Shown here piece after piece: positions 32,028 through 43,899 of a stretch of DNA of 64,000 bases. Under the pieces are notes generated by a model that saw only the letters and a program-made list of their open reading frames with translations, had not been told where the DNA came from and made no database searches. This stretch comes from Lonicera japonica (taxonomy: Eukaryota; Streptophyta; Magnoliopsida; Dipsacales; Caprifoliaceae), in NCBI GenBank assembly GCA_021464415.1, contig CM038468.1, positions 31,794,969-31,858,968 of the forward strand, in the 5' to 3' direction. The stretch's first letter is position 1; every line of letters starts with the position of its first letter. The position numbers and the translations under genes are program-made.

Positions 32028-34434
32028 TGGATTCACAGGTGCTTTTTATCAGGCTTGCTGGGAAACAATTCATAAAGAGGTTTGTGCAGCTGTTATCAAC
32101 TTCTTTCACACAGGATGGCTTTTACCTGGTTTGAACTCAAACTTCATTGCTCTGATTCCTAAAACCACAAATGCAGAATCTCTGCCTCACTATAGACCAA
32201 TCGCTCTGGCAAATTTCATTTTTAAGATTATTCCAAAAATTCTCAGTACAAGGTTATCTCATATAGCTGCTAGAATTATTTCGCCTCAGCAAAATGGTTT
32301 TGTTAAAGGAAGAAGTATACATCAATCCATTGGGATCACATCTGAATGCTTCAATTTACTTGACAGAAAGAATTTTGGGGGTAATATTGCTCTAAAAATT
32401 GACATTGCTAAGGCTTTTGACACATTGGATTGGAATTTCCTCCTCAAAGTGCTCAAATGCTTTGGCTTCTGTGATACTTTCAACAAATGGATTCATAACA
32501 TTTTATTGTCTGCCAAGCTCTCTATCATCATTAATGGTACTCCTTGTGGCTACTTCAGTTGTAAAAGAGGTGTTAGACAAGGAGACCCTCTCAGTCCTCT
32601 TCTCTTTTGTCTAGCAGAAGAAGTGTTAAGCAGAAGCATAAGTTGTCAAGTTTTAGAAGGAAAACTCAAGCTCATTTCAGGTCCTAGAAGAACCATCATG
32701 CATTCCCATTCTCTATATGCAGATGATGTGATGGTTTTCTGTAGAGGGGACAGTGTCAACCTTAAAGTCCTTTTGAACATTTTGGAGGAGTACACTTCCA
32801 ATTCTGGTCAAGCAGTCAACAAAGCTAAAAGCAAGATTTATTTTGGCAAGGGGGCAGTCTCTAGGAAGGTTGCTATTGCTCATTTATTGGGCATGTCTAC
32901 AGATGAGGCTCCTTTTCATTACTTAGGAGTTCCTATTTTCAAAGGGAAGCCTAAACAACGACACCTTCAACCAATTGCGGATAAGATCAGGCTTAAAATG
33001 GAAGGATGGACTGGTAGAATGCTTTCTTTTGCAGGCAGAGCTGAGCTCATAAGATCAGTTATCACTCCTATGATGTTACACACTTTTTATGTTTATGCTT
33101 GGCCTAAAATGCTTCTTGACAAAGTACAAAAGTGGTTGAGAAATTTCCTATGGAGTGGTGATATTTTGGTTAGAAAAACTGTGACTGGTGCTTGGCACAC
33201 AGTCTGCAATAGCAAAGACAAAGGAGGTTTGGGTTTCAGACCTATACAAAGTATCAACAAAGCAGCTCTTCTCAAGCAAATGTGGGACATTATCCAAATG
33301 AATAATACTTGGAGCAGGTTTTTCAAAAGCAAGTATGTCATCAGAAATACCACTGCCACTACTGTTTTCAAAGGGTCTTCCATGTGGCCTGGTTTGAAGG
33401 CTGCCTTATTTGTCATCAATGAGAATGCTAAATGGATAATTGGTGATGGAAAATCTGTCAACATTTGGAAGGATAAGTGGGTTGGCACAGATTACATTCC
33501 TCAGGATGATGAACATTTGCATAGATGTAGCTCTGTGGCTAGTCTAATTCAGAATAGAACTTGGTGCCTTCCTGATTCATTTTCTCACAATTACCCTCAA
33601 TTAACAGAGCAAATTAAGGCCATTCAATTACCTCTCAGCCCCAATAAAGATCTCCTTATTTGGCCTCACTCAAAAAAAGGAATAATTACCTTCAAAGCGG
33701 CATACAGGTTTTTCAACCCTCCCACAAGTCTTCATTGGGCAAAGCATTTATGGAAAGCTTTTATTCCTCCTAGAGTCTCCACCCTTTGCTGGAAAGTTCT
33801 TCACAACAAGCTCCCAACTCAGGAAAGCCTTCAAAGAAGAGGGATGATTATAGTTCCTAGGTGTGAAATATGCCAAAGAAACACTGATTCCATTCAACAC
33901 TTGTTCATTGATTGTGCTTATGCGAAGCTAATATGGAGATGGATATGGAAACTCTTCAACATTAACAATCCTATCCCCTCATCTCCTACTGATATATGGA
34001 TGTTCATGGAAAATCAAAACATGGGGTCCCAGGTCTTTAATTTATGGGTGGCTGCTTGTCAGATAGCTTTTCATTCCATTTGGGAAACTAGAAATCAGGT
34101 CATATTCAAAGGTAAAAAACCTTTCATCTCAAGGACTCTACATTTCCTTAAAGGCTGGATTCAACAAATTGGTAGCTTGGCTGGGGGAGTCATGAGGAAT
34201 TCTACTAATGACCTCTCTATTCTTCACAAGATAGGTGTTAATGGCATTCTTGCTCATAGCCCTAAAATTATTGAGGTGGTGTGGGTTCCTCCTCCTGATT
34301 CCTGGATTAAGGTGAATACTGATGGCATGGCTTTAGGTTCTCCTGGCAGCGCAGCTATTAGGGGCATTTTTAGAACTCATAGAGGTTTCTCCAAAGGTGC
34401 TTTTTGTAGATCTGTGGGCATGAGGCAGACATAA
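31888..34434 (+). pseudogene. LINE ORF2 remnant: reverse transcriptase, zf-RVT, start of RNase H
   Basis: Real homology starts at about residue 33 (LAVFALDPASAPGPDGF), the usual start of the plant LINE reverse transcriptase fingers; the first residues are out-of-frame ORF1 sequence. Motif A (KIDIAKAFDTL) is near residue 169, the RQGDPLSPLLF motif near 231 and the catalytic YADD near 276. A zf-RVT domain (PPRVSTLCWKVLHNKLPTQE, then CEICQ and HLFIDC) lies at about 625-685. The RNase H fold begins near 808 (VNTDGMALGSPGSAAIRG) and the frame is lost at about 34,430 by one extra base. No endonuclease domain is present. In an intact LINE the protein would nick target DNA and prime cDNA synthesis there; this copy cannot. 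Confidence 0.88.
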
Positions 34435-34792
34435 TGCTTTTGAGGCAGAGTTTCTGGCATTCATACAAGCCATTTCTATTGCGTGGGAAAAAGGTTGGCA
34501 CAAGCTCTGGGTGGAAATGGATTCTCAAATAGTGGTTGATTGCGTGCAAGATAAGAATTTCACACCTCCTTGGTTTCTCATTAATGAATGGCACAATTGT
34601 AAATTTAAGCTTCTAAGGATGCAAGTTCATGTAACTCACATTTACAGGGAAGGAAATCAAGTGGCTGATTGTCTTTCAAAAATGGGAATGCAATTTGATC
34701 AATTACAATGGTGGAATTCATTTCCCCAACAAATTTCAGTTTTTCTTGAGCATGATTACACAGCACAACCAAATTATAGATTCAAAGGTTGA
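34435..34792 (+). pseudogene. LINE RNase H, continuation after frameshift
   Basis: The RNase H domain continues in another frame: AFEAEFLAFIQAISIAWEKG, then WVEMDSQIVVDCV and the C-terminal signature HIYREGNQVADCLSKMG. The acidic residue in EAE and the Asp in EMDS and NQVAD are the expected catalytic positions. It ends at the TGA near 34,790. Confidence 0.85.
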
Positions 34793-35517
34793 CTACTTCT
34801 TTCATGAGAAGATTGAGAAGTTGGGTGCTAATGCTTATGTTGAAGTCACTACCCACATCATCTATTTTATTTTCAAAGAGAAAGACAACATCCACATAGG
34901 ATACAACAACAATAAGTTCTCTAGTGCTGATAAAATGCTCTCTCAGGCCTATATTCAAATAGTTGTTGGGCAAACTGATTTTTGGAATTTTACCTCCCAA
35001 TGTACTCGACATGCACCTCTCAGAGATCATGGGAGGAAAAGATGGGAGTACTATATTTATCTCAGGCACAATATAAGGAAGATCTTTGAAAATTCAAAAA
35101 AGTTCATACATTGGCTTCGTATCAATGGAGCCTCCAGTAGCCTCTTATTTCCTATTGCAAAGCTCCATGAAGGATGTTATCTCTCAATCCATTTTAGGGC
35201 TTCCTGCTGCCTTCGTCCTCTTTTTTTTTTTGTCAGCTGTGTTGGGTATGCTCGGTGATGGGCATTTATTTTCAAAAGCTTGTATTTTTTGTAAGCTTTG
35301 CTTTTATTTGCCACGTGTTTTGGCAATTTAGTTTTCTTGCTAAGCCTAGATGGCTTATTTCTATTTTTTGGAAATTGCTAAGTGTACTTTTGGATTTTAC
35401 CACTAGTCTTCTTAGCAACTCCGTCACTATTCTTAGGTGTTTTCTTTTGGGTCTTGGGGATGGCCATTTGTATCCCCCATCTTTTGTACTCATTTTCACT
35501 TTTATGATATCACGCTA

Positions 35518-35558
35518 AGCCTCCGTGGAGGCTAGTGTATTTTACAAAAAAAAAAAAA
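35518..35558 (+). other. LINE 3' hairpin and poly(A) tail
   Basis: AGCCTCC (35,518-35,524) and GGAGGCT (35,527-35,533) form a 7-bp stem with a 2-base loop, 12 bases before a run of 13 A. LINE reverse transcriptases often recognise a 3' RNA structure, so this may be the recognition site. Confidence 0.6.
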
Positions 35559-35940
35559 GTTAGAGATAACAGCATCTCAAGCATTCATATATGACTCACA
35601 AGTAACAGCAAACACAAACTTCCAGGAAGTCTATCTATATACAAGGGCATTGTAATTTGTGCAGATTGAGGCGTTCGTAAAAAATTGAGAGTTATTATGG
35701 AAAATCAACATTATTAACACACAGGAACCCTAACTCTAACTATACTAATTAATATAAATAGTACGAATGGGTTGAAAACCTAACAGCATCAAGAAGAAAC
35801 ATAAATTACTTCCTAAAAATGCAAGCAATTCATTATTCATAGTTCATCCCCCAATACAAACGATCATTATCAAAACAGTAATTAAATCAACTGAAAGAAA
35901 CACGAGAAAAGGCGGGAAATTAATTTATTAGTAACAAACT
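35559..35940 (-). repeat. Second locus module, copy 3
   Basis: Begins with the rest of the module cut by the LINE (ACAGCATCTCAAGCATTC, CACAAACTTCCAGG, TCTATCTATATACAAGGGC) and continues with GGAACCCTAACTCTAACTAT and AATTAAATCAACTGAAAG. Same order as at 27.5-28.1 kb. Confidence 0.5.
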
Positions 35941-35943
35941 CAC

Positions 35944-36075
35944 CTGTTAACAGGTTCGACCGGTGACAATTTCACCTCCTCCTTCTTCAACATACCTTGG
36001 GAACAAGTTGTCTCCGCCGGTATTCTCCCTTTGCTTTGCCGCCTCACTGCCTTTTATCTCTCAATTTCAGTTCTC
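35944..36075 (-). CDS. Possible 5' exon of a locus copy
   Basis: On the minus strand a leader (GGGAGAATACCGGCGGAGAC) precedes ATG at 35,993, and the frame MLKKEEVKLSPVEPVN runs to a consensus donor, AACAG then GTGAGT, at 35,944. Only 35,944-35,993 would be coding; it ends in phase 2, which does not fit the phase-0 exons at 25.5-27.2 kb without a missing exon. CCAAG then GTATGT just before the ATG is an alternative donor, making this a non-coding exon. Two degraded copies lie at 38,740 and 41,490. It could be the start of locus B with the LINE in its first intron, or an isolated duplicate. Confidence 0.3.
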
Positions 36076-36639
36076 TTCTTTTCTTAATTAATTAATATTT
36101 GATTAATTAAAAAAAAATGGTAATTAAAAAAAGACGTAACTTTTTGGTAGTCCAAAATATCCCCTATCAATTGGACCATATACATCCGGCTTGAGTCCCA
36201 AGTTGGTCCAATATAAATATATTTCCTATGTTTAAATTATGGGCCATAACATTTTATTATTATTTTTTTGTTTGGGTTCAGTTTGGTCCTTATAGATATA
36301 CATAGGTGTGTTTTCGGCTTCGATTAAAGTAAGTTAATATTTTAAGTTAAGTTTTTGAGAAACGTGAAAGTAGGTTGAAAATTGAATTTGATTTTTATTA
36401 AAAAATTTTATACATAATTCGGTTCGGTTCGGTTTTGGAATAAACTACCCCAAACCCGAACAAAAAATTTTAGTTTTCTTGTTTTTGGTTTCGATTTTTT
36501 TTTCAGTTCAAGGTTTTACACTTTTACAGATCGATCTATTCGGTCAATTTTCGAATTGGCCTTAACACCCCTAAAATGTACATGATTTATATTTCAACAA
36601 CTAATAAATTCCACAATAAAAGCTTTACATTACTTTGCA
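36076..36639. other. Upstream region with hAT-like relic
   Basis: Between about 36,306 and 36,573 the ends TAGGTGTGTTTTCGG and (reverse complement) TAGGGGTGTTAAGG, with GGTTCGGTTCGGTTTT inside, resemble a worn non-autonomous hAT element. The target duplication is unclear. Nothing coding. Confidence 0.3.
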
Positions 36640-36920
36640 GTCTTTGGTCATGTTTAATTTTGAGTTCAAATTGTTGTATAATAGTACCTGTTGAGTTTGC
36701 AAATACCGTTCTTACATATTCTTAATGAGTCTAGTTAAGTGTTCGAACATAGCCCAAATTTTAATTTAGTCTTGAAATCTTGTTCACAGTCGATCCAACT
36801 CAAAGACTCAACTTGAAATGTTATGTGCTGAATGGGAGAGCTTTGGGCTTACTTGGCCCAAATTAACTGACCTACTTTTGGGTTATCTCATCAAATTATT
36901 AATTTCTTTTTATAACTTTT
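36640..36920. repeat. Upstream repeat unit, copy 1
   Basis: Phrases CAAATTGTTGTATAATAGTACC, CTTGAAATCTTGTTCAC and TGACCTACTTTTGGGTTATC recur at 39,760-40,045, 40,230-40,500, 40,900-41,165 and in part at 41,830-41,950. Probably an old dispersed repeat that multiplied locally with the locus. Confidence 0.55.
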
Positions 36921-38094
36921 CATAAAAATTACTAGTATTTTAAATTTTTAATCAAACACCCTTATTTACTTCTAAAACATAAAAGCATATCTTATACACT
37001 AATGCGCAAAAAGATTTAAATCTCAAGAATAAAAGAAATAATAGATTGGATTGTTGAGACTGGGGGCGTTTTCGATTTTGGTGGTGGTGGAAATTAGGAG
37101 ACCCAAACCCAAACTGAAATCGATATTTGAAAGTTCGGTTTCAGTTTTTAAATTTTTCCAACCCAGACCCGAACCAAACCTTTATTTTTAGTTTAATTCA
37201 ATTTTTATATATTTTTTTAACAAAAAATAAATTGTAAAGCAATACTTACTTTGGTTAAAAAAAATTAACTCTAGGCTTGCTTCTACTTATTTTAAAAAGA
37301 AAATAATACTAACTCGTACATTTATAATATAACTCCAATAAATCAAAGAGTCGAGTTTTCACACCCCAAATTTGAAAGTTAGGTTTCAGTTTCTAAATTT
37401 TCGAGTCATATATACAATAATGTGGTTTGGTCCGGTTTGCTTTAGTTTCGAACTAGTACACCCCACACCCAAACCATACATATTCAGCTTCACTTTGGTT
37501 TCAATTTTTAATAGATCGGTAGGGTTCGGTCATTCGATTTTTAAGTTCGCCACAACACTCTTAGTTAAAATAACTAAATTATTTTTTTAACAATAAATCG
37601 TATCTTTAGCACATGTTACCACTAATAAACTCGTTCAATCTTCATTTTTCTTTTGGCAATTTTATAATGATAAATGCACCAACACCTAATTAATAAAACT
37701 GATATGCCACTGAATATTTTTTTTTTACTAAAACTAGATTAAATTTTTGTTGGTTTGAATATTTGGGTTACTGGGAAAGTAATTTATGTTGGTTTAATTT
37801 AATACATTATTTCTTACCCTTTTCTTAATTGTTTAATTTTCAGTATGGAATTCTTTGGGTGTCCCTTTTGTTGTTGAAAAATGAGGGTTATGGGATTTTC
37901 ATAGTTATTAGGGACTATTTCATTGACCCTACTTATTAAAACCCATGATTCTGATTATCGTAGCATCTCCGACGCAATTATAAATTAGTAAAAATTTCAT
38001 GCCACACATGATTTTTTCAAAAGGATAAAATGCATATCTAGTGCATATTTATGGTCCCCCAAAGCATAAATGTGAGATCAGCAACCTGCAAAAC
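36921..38094. other. Gene-free stretch
   Basis: AT-rich. Near 37,060-37,560 are phrases like GGGGGCGTTTTCGATTTTG, CCCAAACCCAAACTGAAAT and GTAGGGTTCGGTCATTCG, related to the hAT-like relic at 36.3 kb. Nothing coding seen. Confidence 0.35.
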
Positions 38095-38300
38095 ACCAAA
38101 TCTGCTCCCAAGATGCGCATATTAGCACTTGAGTAGATTGTAGATTCTAACACAACTTAAAAAGAATTCAAGCGATCATTGTTCTTTTAATCTCCCCCAA
38201 TGCAAGAAATCATTATGCAAAGCAACAATTAAATCCACCGGAAGAAACATAACTATTTCACTTCCAAATAACCCAAAAGTGCGAACACATATTCTCAATT
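38095..38300 (-). repeat. Second locus module, copy 4
   Basis: TCATTGTTCTTTTAATCTCC, CCCCAATGCAAGAAATCATT and AATTAAATCCACCGGAAGAA match the copy at 56.5 kb closely. Confidence 0.5.
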
Positions 38301-38739
38301 GAATAGACTAGAATAGAATAGAGTGTAGATATAGAAAGAAAAGTAATGTATACAAATTGGAAATCGATGGTTCAAAGAAGAATCGAAACTTCTTATCCCA
38401 TGTTTGGTGTTTGTTAGGATCGGATATTCGAGAGAATTATTTATCCCACTAAAACTTCTTGTCTCACCGAAAAAAAAAATAATGAATTCCACCTAAGAGC
38501 TGGGATTGTTTTATCTTATTTGAATAGAATTAAATAAATCCATCCGACCTTTTAGAATTAAATAATCTTATCCGACTTTCTAATCCACGCGTCAAACACT
38601 CCCTTAGAATCACATCTGTTACCACTTATTAATCAAATTGCAACTTTCTCCTCTATTAATCATGTGTCATTTATTTACTGCAATTTAATTAGGCAAATGA
38701 TAACAAGTGTCGTAGTAACTGTTATATTAAATATTTTCT

Positions 38740-38870
38740 CCTCCTAGTCGTCGCGACATTTTCACCTCATTCTCCACCTCCTCCTTCTCGAAACAAGTCG
38801 TGCCATTTAATTTGCCAGTACTTTCCCCCTGTGATTTATCTCAATTTTTCATTCTTTTATTTTCTTAATA
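38740..38870 (-). repeat. Degraded copy of the 5' exon module
   Basis: The minus strand carries CTTGTTTCGAGAAGGAGGAG and GGTGAAAATGTCG, related to the region around 35,950-36,020. The start frame is broken by an early stop, so it is not a working exon. Confidence 0.4.
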
Positions 38871-38959
38871 TTGGATAAATTTAAAAAATGGAAAATAATT
38901 CATAAAGGTATTAAGTTTTGAGTAGTCCTATAAATTTGACTATATAAGCCCAACTTATT

Positions 38960-39425
38960 CCAAATTTTAGGAGTGGGCAACATCTAAGTCAAAACAATCA
39001 AAATGAACGATCCGATCTAATTCAACTTAATTTTTTTGAATTTAGGGATTTATTGAATACGATTAGTTTCATTTTTTTAAAAACGGAAAAATATTGGATT
39101 GTCCTTGTATTCAGGGATTGTGTAAACCGTAAAGAGGCCTAATTAGTATATATATATATTATATTTTTTTTCTTAAAGTGATACATGTTTTTGTGTTATT
39201 TGTAGTCATGGAACTCAATAGATCATGCTACTCTTTCTTTGAAATTAAACTACAAGTTATTTGGTTTTATTTTACCAATTAGTTGATTTCAAAATTTTTA
39301 ATTTTTTTAGTAGGTATATTGCCGAGATTCCATTTTTTTGCTTATTTAATTGAAAATCCAACATTTAATTTGATTGGATTGGATTAGTAGGGCATGTCGG
39401 ATTGTCGGATGTGCAACCCTAGTAA
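38960..39425. repeat. Possible hAT-like relic
   Basis: Ends TAGGAGTGGGCAACATC and (reverse complement) TAGGGTTGCACATCC with several GGATTGG/CCGATC motifs inside. No clear 8-bp target duplication. Confidence 0.3.
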
Positions 39426-39739
39426 ATTATGCCTATATTTTATTACAGGTTTTGGGCCTAATTTCGAGCCGTTCTGTATAGATGTAGATGATTTATATTG
39501 AAATGGGTTTAGGACTTTTGACTCCATTCCAAAAGGACTGTGACTTTTTATAATTTCCTTTTTGTTGTAGTAGAATGGTATACCATTGTCATTAGATAAT
39601 ACCCTTTAAATAAGGTAGTAATAATAACAGTTTACATAGGATTTACAATAAAGCCCAATACGGTCCACAATGGGTAATTACAACAGTAAATTCTAACCAA
39701 TTTATCATATTTTAACGATGGCACATAATGTATTTTCCT

Positions 39740-41290
39740 TCAATACTAATATTTGGTCTTGTTTAGTTTAAATTACAAATTGTTGTATATAGTACTACAG
39801 AGCTTACAAATACATTTTTACATATTCTAAACGGGTTTGTTTGAGCTATTTTATATTCGAACTATACTCAAATTTTCAGTTAGACTTGAAATCTTGTTCG
39901 CACTTGGCCCAGGTCAAACTCAATTAGACTCAGCTCGAAATGTAATATGCTCAATTAAACTTTGCTCGAAATGTAATGTGCTGAATTGGGCTTACCAAAC
40001 CCAATTGACAGGCCAACTTTTGGGTTATCCATGAAATAAAACTCTTTAAGGATTGATAAGAAAAAAAATTCAAAATAAGGGAAATATAATAATATCTCAC
40101 CGAATTACTTATTATTTCAATTTTTCATAGAAACACCATTAATTACCACTAAAACAAATATCATTATTTCAATTTTGACAATTTCTTTTGTATGTTTTGA
40201 AAACCTTTAGAGTAATTTGTAGTATTTGGGTCTTTTTTAGTTTTGACTACCAATTGTTGTAGCTAGTACCTACCGAGCTTACAAATACGTTTTTATATAT
40301 TCGAAAGGGGCTTGCTTGAGCTCCTTTATCTTGGAACTCGACCCAAATTTTGGTTGAGGCTTAAAATCTTGTTCACACTTGGTCTAAAGTCAAGCTCAAT
40401 TAATACTTGATCAGTTTGAAATAATGTGCTAAACAATATATAGGGTTTCAAGTTTATTCAACCAAATTGACGGGCTTACTTTTGGTTTATCCATGAAATA
40501 AATTTCTTTAAGGATTCAACCAGAAAAAAATTACAAAATAAGGGAAAGACATAAGTCAAGCTTGACCCGAATTTGGTTTGATAAACATTAGTAGTGTTTT
40601 TAATTAGTTCCCAATTGGAAAATGAATCAAAACACTGTAACTTGTACATGCAACTGTCAATTGGGCTATATAAGTCAAGCTTGACCCGAATTTGGTTTGA
40701 TATAAATGTATTTTCTATGTTCAAATTTAGGTCATATTTTATTAGGTGTTTCGAGCTTGAGTTCGGTATGGCCTGTATTAATGTGTATAGATGTAGATGA
40801 CTACTATTCAAGTAGGTTGGAGAGTTTTGACAAACTTATTTGATTTTGACAATTTCTTTTGTATATTTTTAAAACCTTTAGAGTACTTTGTAGTTTTTGG
40901 ATCTTGTTTAATTTTGACTACAAATTGTTGTATGTAGTCCCTACCGAGCTTACAAATATGTTTTTATATATTCTAAAAGGGCCTGGTTGAGCTACTTTAT
41001 CTTCTAACTTGGCCCAAATTTTAATTCAAGCTTGAAAGCTTTTTCACATTCAGCCTAACTCAAATTCAATTAAGAATCAGCAAGAAATGGAATGTGCTAA
41101 ACGAGAGAATTTTGGGGTTACTCAGCCCAATTAACAAGCCTACTTTTGAGTTATCCATGAAATATTTTTTTAAGGATTCGATAAGGAATAAATTGCAAAA
41201 TAAGGGAAAGATAATAATATCTCACCAAATTACTTACTTCTTTTTTCAATTTTCCATAAAAATTAGTGGTGTTTTTAATTAATTCTCAAT
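39740..41290. repeat. Tandem upstream repeat units, copies 2-4
   Basis: Three units of roughly 0.47-0.67 kb starting near 39,755, 40,225 and 40,895. Each has TTGACTACAAATTGTTGTAT-like, ACCGAGCTTACAAATA, CTTGAAAKCTTKTTCACA and TACTTTTGRGTTATCCATGA. A further small duplication, TATAAGTCAAGCTTGACCCG, lies at 40,551 and 40,669. No coding. Confidence 0.6.
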
Positions 41291-41489
41291 TTATTTATAA
41301 AACGGGCCCTTAGTTACTTCTAGAATATTCAAGCATATCCTATATAATAAAGGGAAAAAGTTTTAAATCTTAAAAATGTAAGAGATAATATATTAGATTT
41401 TTGAAATCACATTTTTTTTTTTAATAATAGATAGTGCCTTTGGCATGTATTACGAATAGCGTACTTGTACTTAAAATGGGGGAATTTAA
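41291..41489. other. AT-rich spacer
   Basis: Nothing recognised; homopolymer-rich. Confidence 0.35.
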
Positions 41490-41610
41490 TTTGTAACAAA
41501 CAAACTGACCCTTTTTCACCACCTCCTTTCTCTTCTTCTTGACAATATTTCGGAACAAGTAATCATGGCCCGTATTTTCCCTCTCAATTTCTCTTCTTTT
41601 CTTTTCTTAT
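41490..41610 (-). repeat. Second degraded copy of the 5' exon module
   Basis: The minus strand carries GAAATTGAGAGGGAAAATAC, ACTTGTTCCGAAATATTG and GGAGGTGGTGAAAAAGGGTC, matching the leader and exon at 35,950-36,060 in order. No working frame or donor. Confidence 0.4.
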
Positions 41611-42989
41611 CTTAATATTGGATTGAAAAAAAAATAAAAAAAAATACAATTTTTATATTCAAATTTAGCTCATATTTTATCACACGCTTCAAGGCCTAAG
41701 TTTGAATCAGCCGCTACATATGTAAATGATTAATATTCAAGTAAGTTTCGAAATTTTTTACTACAATTCACGAGACTTAGAGACTTTTGATAAATTTTAT
41801 TATTTTCTTTTTAAACACTTTAGAGTATACTTTGTAGTTTTTGGTTTTGTTTACTTTTGACTACTAATTGTTATATTATAGTGTCTACCGAGCTTATAAA
41901 TAAGTTTTTACATATCCTAAATAGGCCTGGCTTAGCTACTTTATGCTTGAGCTCGACGTTGGTGGTCAGGCTCCAATTCCTTTCTTTGCAATTCCTAAAA
42001 TTGTAAAAAACGTGAGCAAATTTACAATTCCTAAAATTCCAAATTCCTTTCGACGTTTTTACAATTCCTTTGTTTAATTTACTACCTTTCTTACGAATTC
42101 TAAACATACCCCTACCATGTTTTTACAATTCCTAAAATTGCTAAGGGCCGCGGCTGGCAATTCCTCCCGTATCCTCGATTCTTTCACCGTTCGAGTTGTA
42201 GAACCCGTCTTCTTGCCAGTTATCTCCTCCAAACCCTTTTTCGCCTTCATGTGACTGATTATCAATTTTGATAGTAAAATTCTCTGGATTATCTAATCTA
42301 CTCTTCTGGCAATGCGCCTTCTTCTATTAGTATTTTTGTTTCGTTAAGTAAGAAAAATGAAGGCAAATTTATAGGGGTGGGCAAGGGTTTGATAGAAACA
42401 CTTACAATAATATATTCACCGTTAAAGAGGTATACATAACTTCCATTGCTTATGACCTGCCAATATTCCCCGGTACCTTAAACAAATTTTCCAAAGGAGT
42501 CATCGGTATACTTTTGAAGAAGATGATCAATGGGCAGATTTTGGATTGATATTCATGTTGTTATTTTGAAATCGATTCACTATCTTAACATATGTGTTTA
42601 GTTTTCCACAATTTAATTCAAATGCTTGAGGTCATTTTCTCATCAATTTGGTTTGGTAAGATGGTAACAAGGGGGAGACGCTAATCATTGTTAAAAAAAT
42701 ATTAATATCATACCTATGAATTATTGCTTCCCTATAACTTATTGAATCATAACTATATATATTGTAGAAATTCCTTGTGTAATTTGTGCCTATATACAAT
42801 TGATTTTGAAGAGAGGTTTTCTTTCCGTAAGGGGATTAAAATTGTTGCATGCATAGGAAAAGGATGTTGGATTTCCTTTTTAAAAAAAACTAATAGTATT
42901 CCTAACGGTTTATGCCGTGAGAAATGGATAGCTTGTGACAACCCTGGATAATCATTTATGCATGAAACAGGTCAGTGGTTCAGCCTATA
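41611..42989. other. Gene-free stretch left of the CACTA-like element
   Basis: Includes a partial upstream repeat unit (41,830-41,950) and a group of AATTCCTAAAATT repeats at about 41,991-42,140. The open frame 42,724-42,951 has no family motif. The last part (CAGGTCAGTGGTTCAGCC) is the target of the element at 42,990. Confidence 0.4.
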
Positions 42990-43625
42990 TACTATGCCAA
43001 GCGGGAGTTTAGGTGACGTACATTGTTCGTCGCTTAAGTAAAGTTTGTACGTCACCTAAGGTTTAAGCGACGAACCTCGTGTCACCTAAGCTCCGTCACC
43101 TAAGTGGCGTGGCATATAGTTTAGGTGACGTACAAATAAAGAAGCGTCACCTAAGTATCACTTAGGTGATGTACAATTTGTACGTCACCTAAGTGATCCA
43201 TAGGCGACGTACATGTTCGTCGCATACGTTTTACACTTGAGCAACGTAGAGTTTTCGTTTGTCGCCTAAAGATATATCTTAGGCGACGTACCTTTTTATG
43301 TTCGTTACCTATGATTATCTTTTATGTGACGTACTCTTTATATTTGTCGCCTAAAGGTACATCTAAGGTGACGTACCCTTTTTAGGTTTGTCACCCATAA
43401 GTATCTTTTATGCGACGTACTCTTTTATATTCGTCGCCTAAAAGTACATCTAAGGTGACGTACCCTTCTTATGTTCGTCACATATATGTATCTTTTATGC
43501 GACTTACTCTTTTATGTTCGTTGCCTAAAATATATCTAAGGTGACGTACCCTTTTTGTGTTTGTCGCCTAAGTGGAAAAACTAGGCGACGTACATGGTTT
43601 AGGTACGTCGCCTAAGTGAAAAATC
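42990..43625. repeat. Left subterminal array of the CACTA-like element
   Basis: Roughly twenty copies of TTAGGYGACGTAC and its complement GTACGTCRCCTAAG, spaced at about 20-45 bp and often in facing pairs that form imperfect palindromes. Core ACGT/TGACG matches are plentiful, so plant bZIP proteins might also bind here. Confidence 0.8.
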
Positions 43626-43899
43626 ATATTTGACAAAATTGCTAAAAATTACAATAATCCCTGCAGTCGAAATTGCATTTTAAACACAAAAACCTATACT
43701 TTATATCACAAGCTGTAATCCCAAACAAATAATTATAATACACACTAGTTCACAAACATATAATTCTCATTATCTAATAAAATTTAGAATTATATTTACA
43801 TAAGATCTAAAATATACAAAATATATACAAGATAAAAAAAAGTTCAATGTTCATAAAAATATTCAATATTCAAGTACAAAAATAAAGTAAAACAAACGC

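Larger units (their letters stand above)
30040..35558 (+). mobile_element. L1-type LINE, endonuclease-deleted
   Basis: A 5.5 kb non-LTR retrotransposon: CT-rich 5' leader, ORF1 with a zinc knuckle, reverse transcriptase, zf-RVT and RNase H, a 3' region of about 0.75 kb with a terminal hairpin, and a 13-A tail. The AP-type endonuclease that normally precedes the reverse transcriptase is absent, and a frameshift breaks the RNase H, so this copy is dead. It is inserted in a locus module: the 5' side ends TTTGATAA and the 3' side continues GTTAGAGATAACAGCATCTC, and the uninterrupted relative near 63,880-63,915 shows these joined. No clear target duplication is visible. Confidence 0.9.

Noticed and set aside
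34695..35258. 187-codon plus-strand frame after the RNase H
   Set aside because: It lies in the LINE 3' region, overlaps the real RNase H end in another frame and resembles no LINE domain.
42990..43625. Short, regularly repeated motifs resembling a CRISPR array
   Set aside because: The motifs are palindromic, vary in sequence and spacing, lie in both orientations and stand inside inverted transposon ends. The context is plant DNA. A CACTA subterminal array explains them better.
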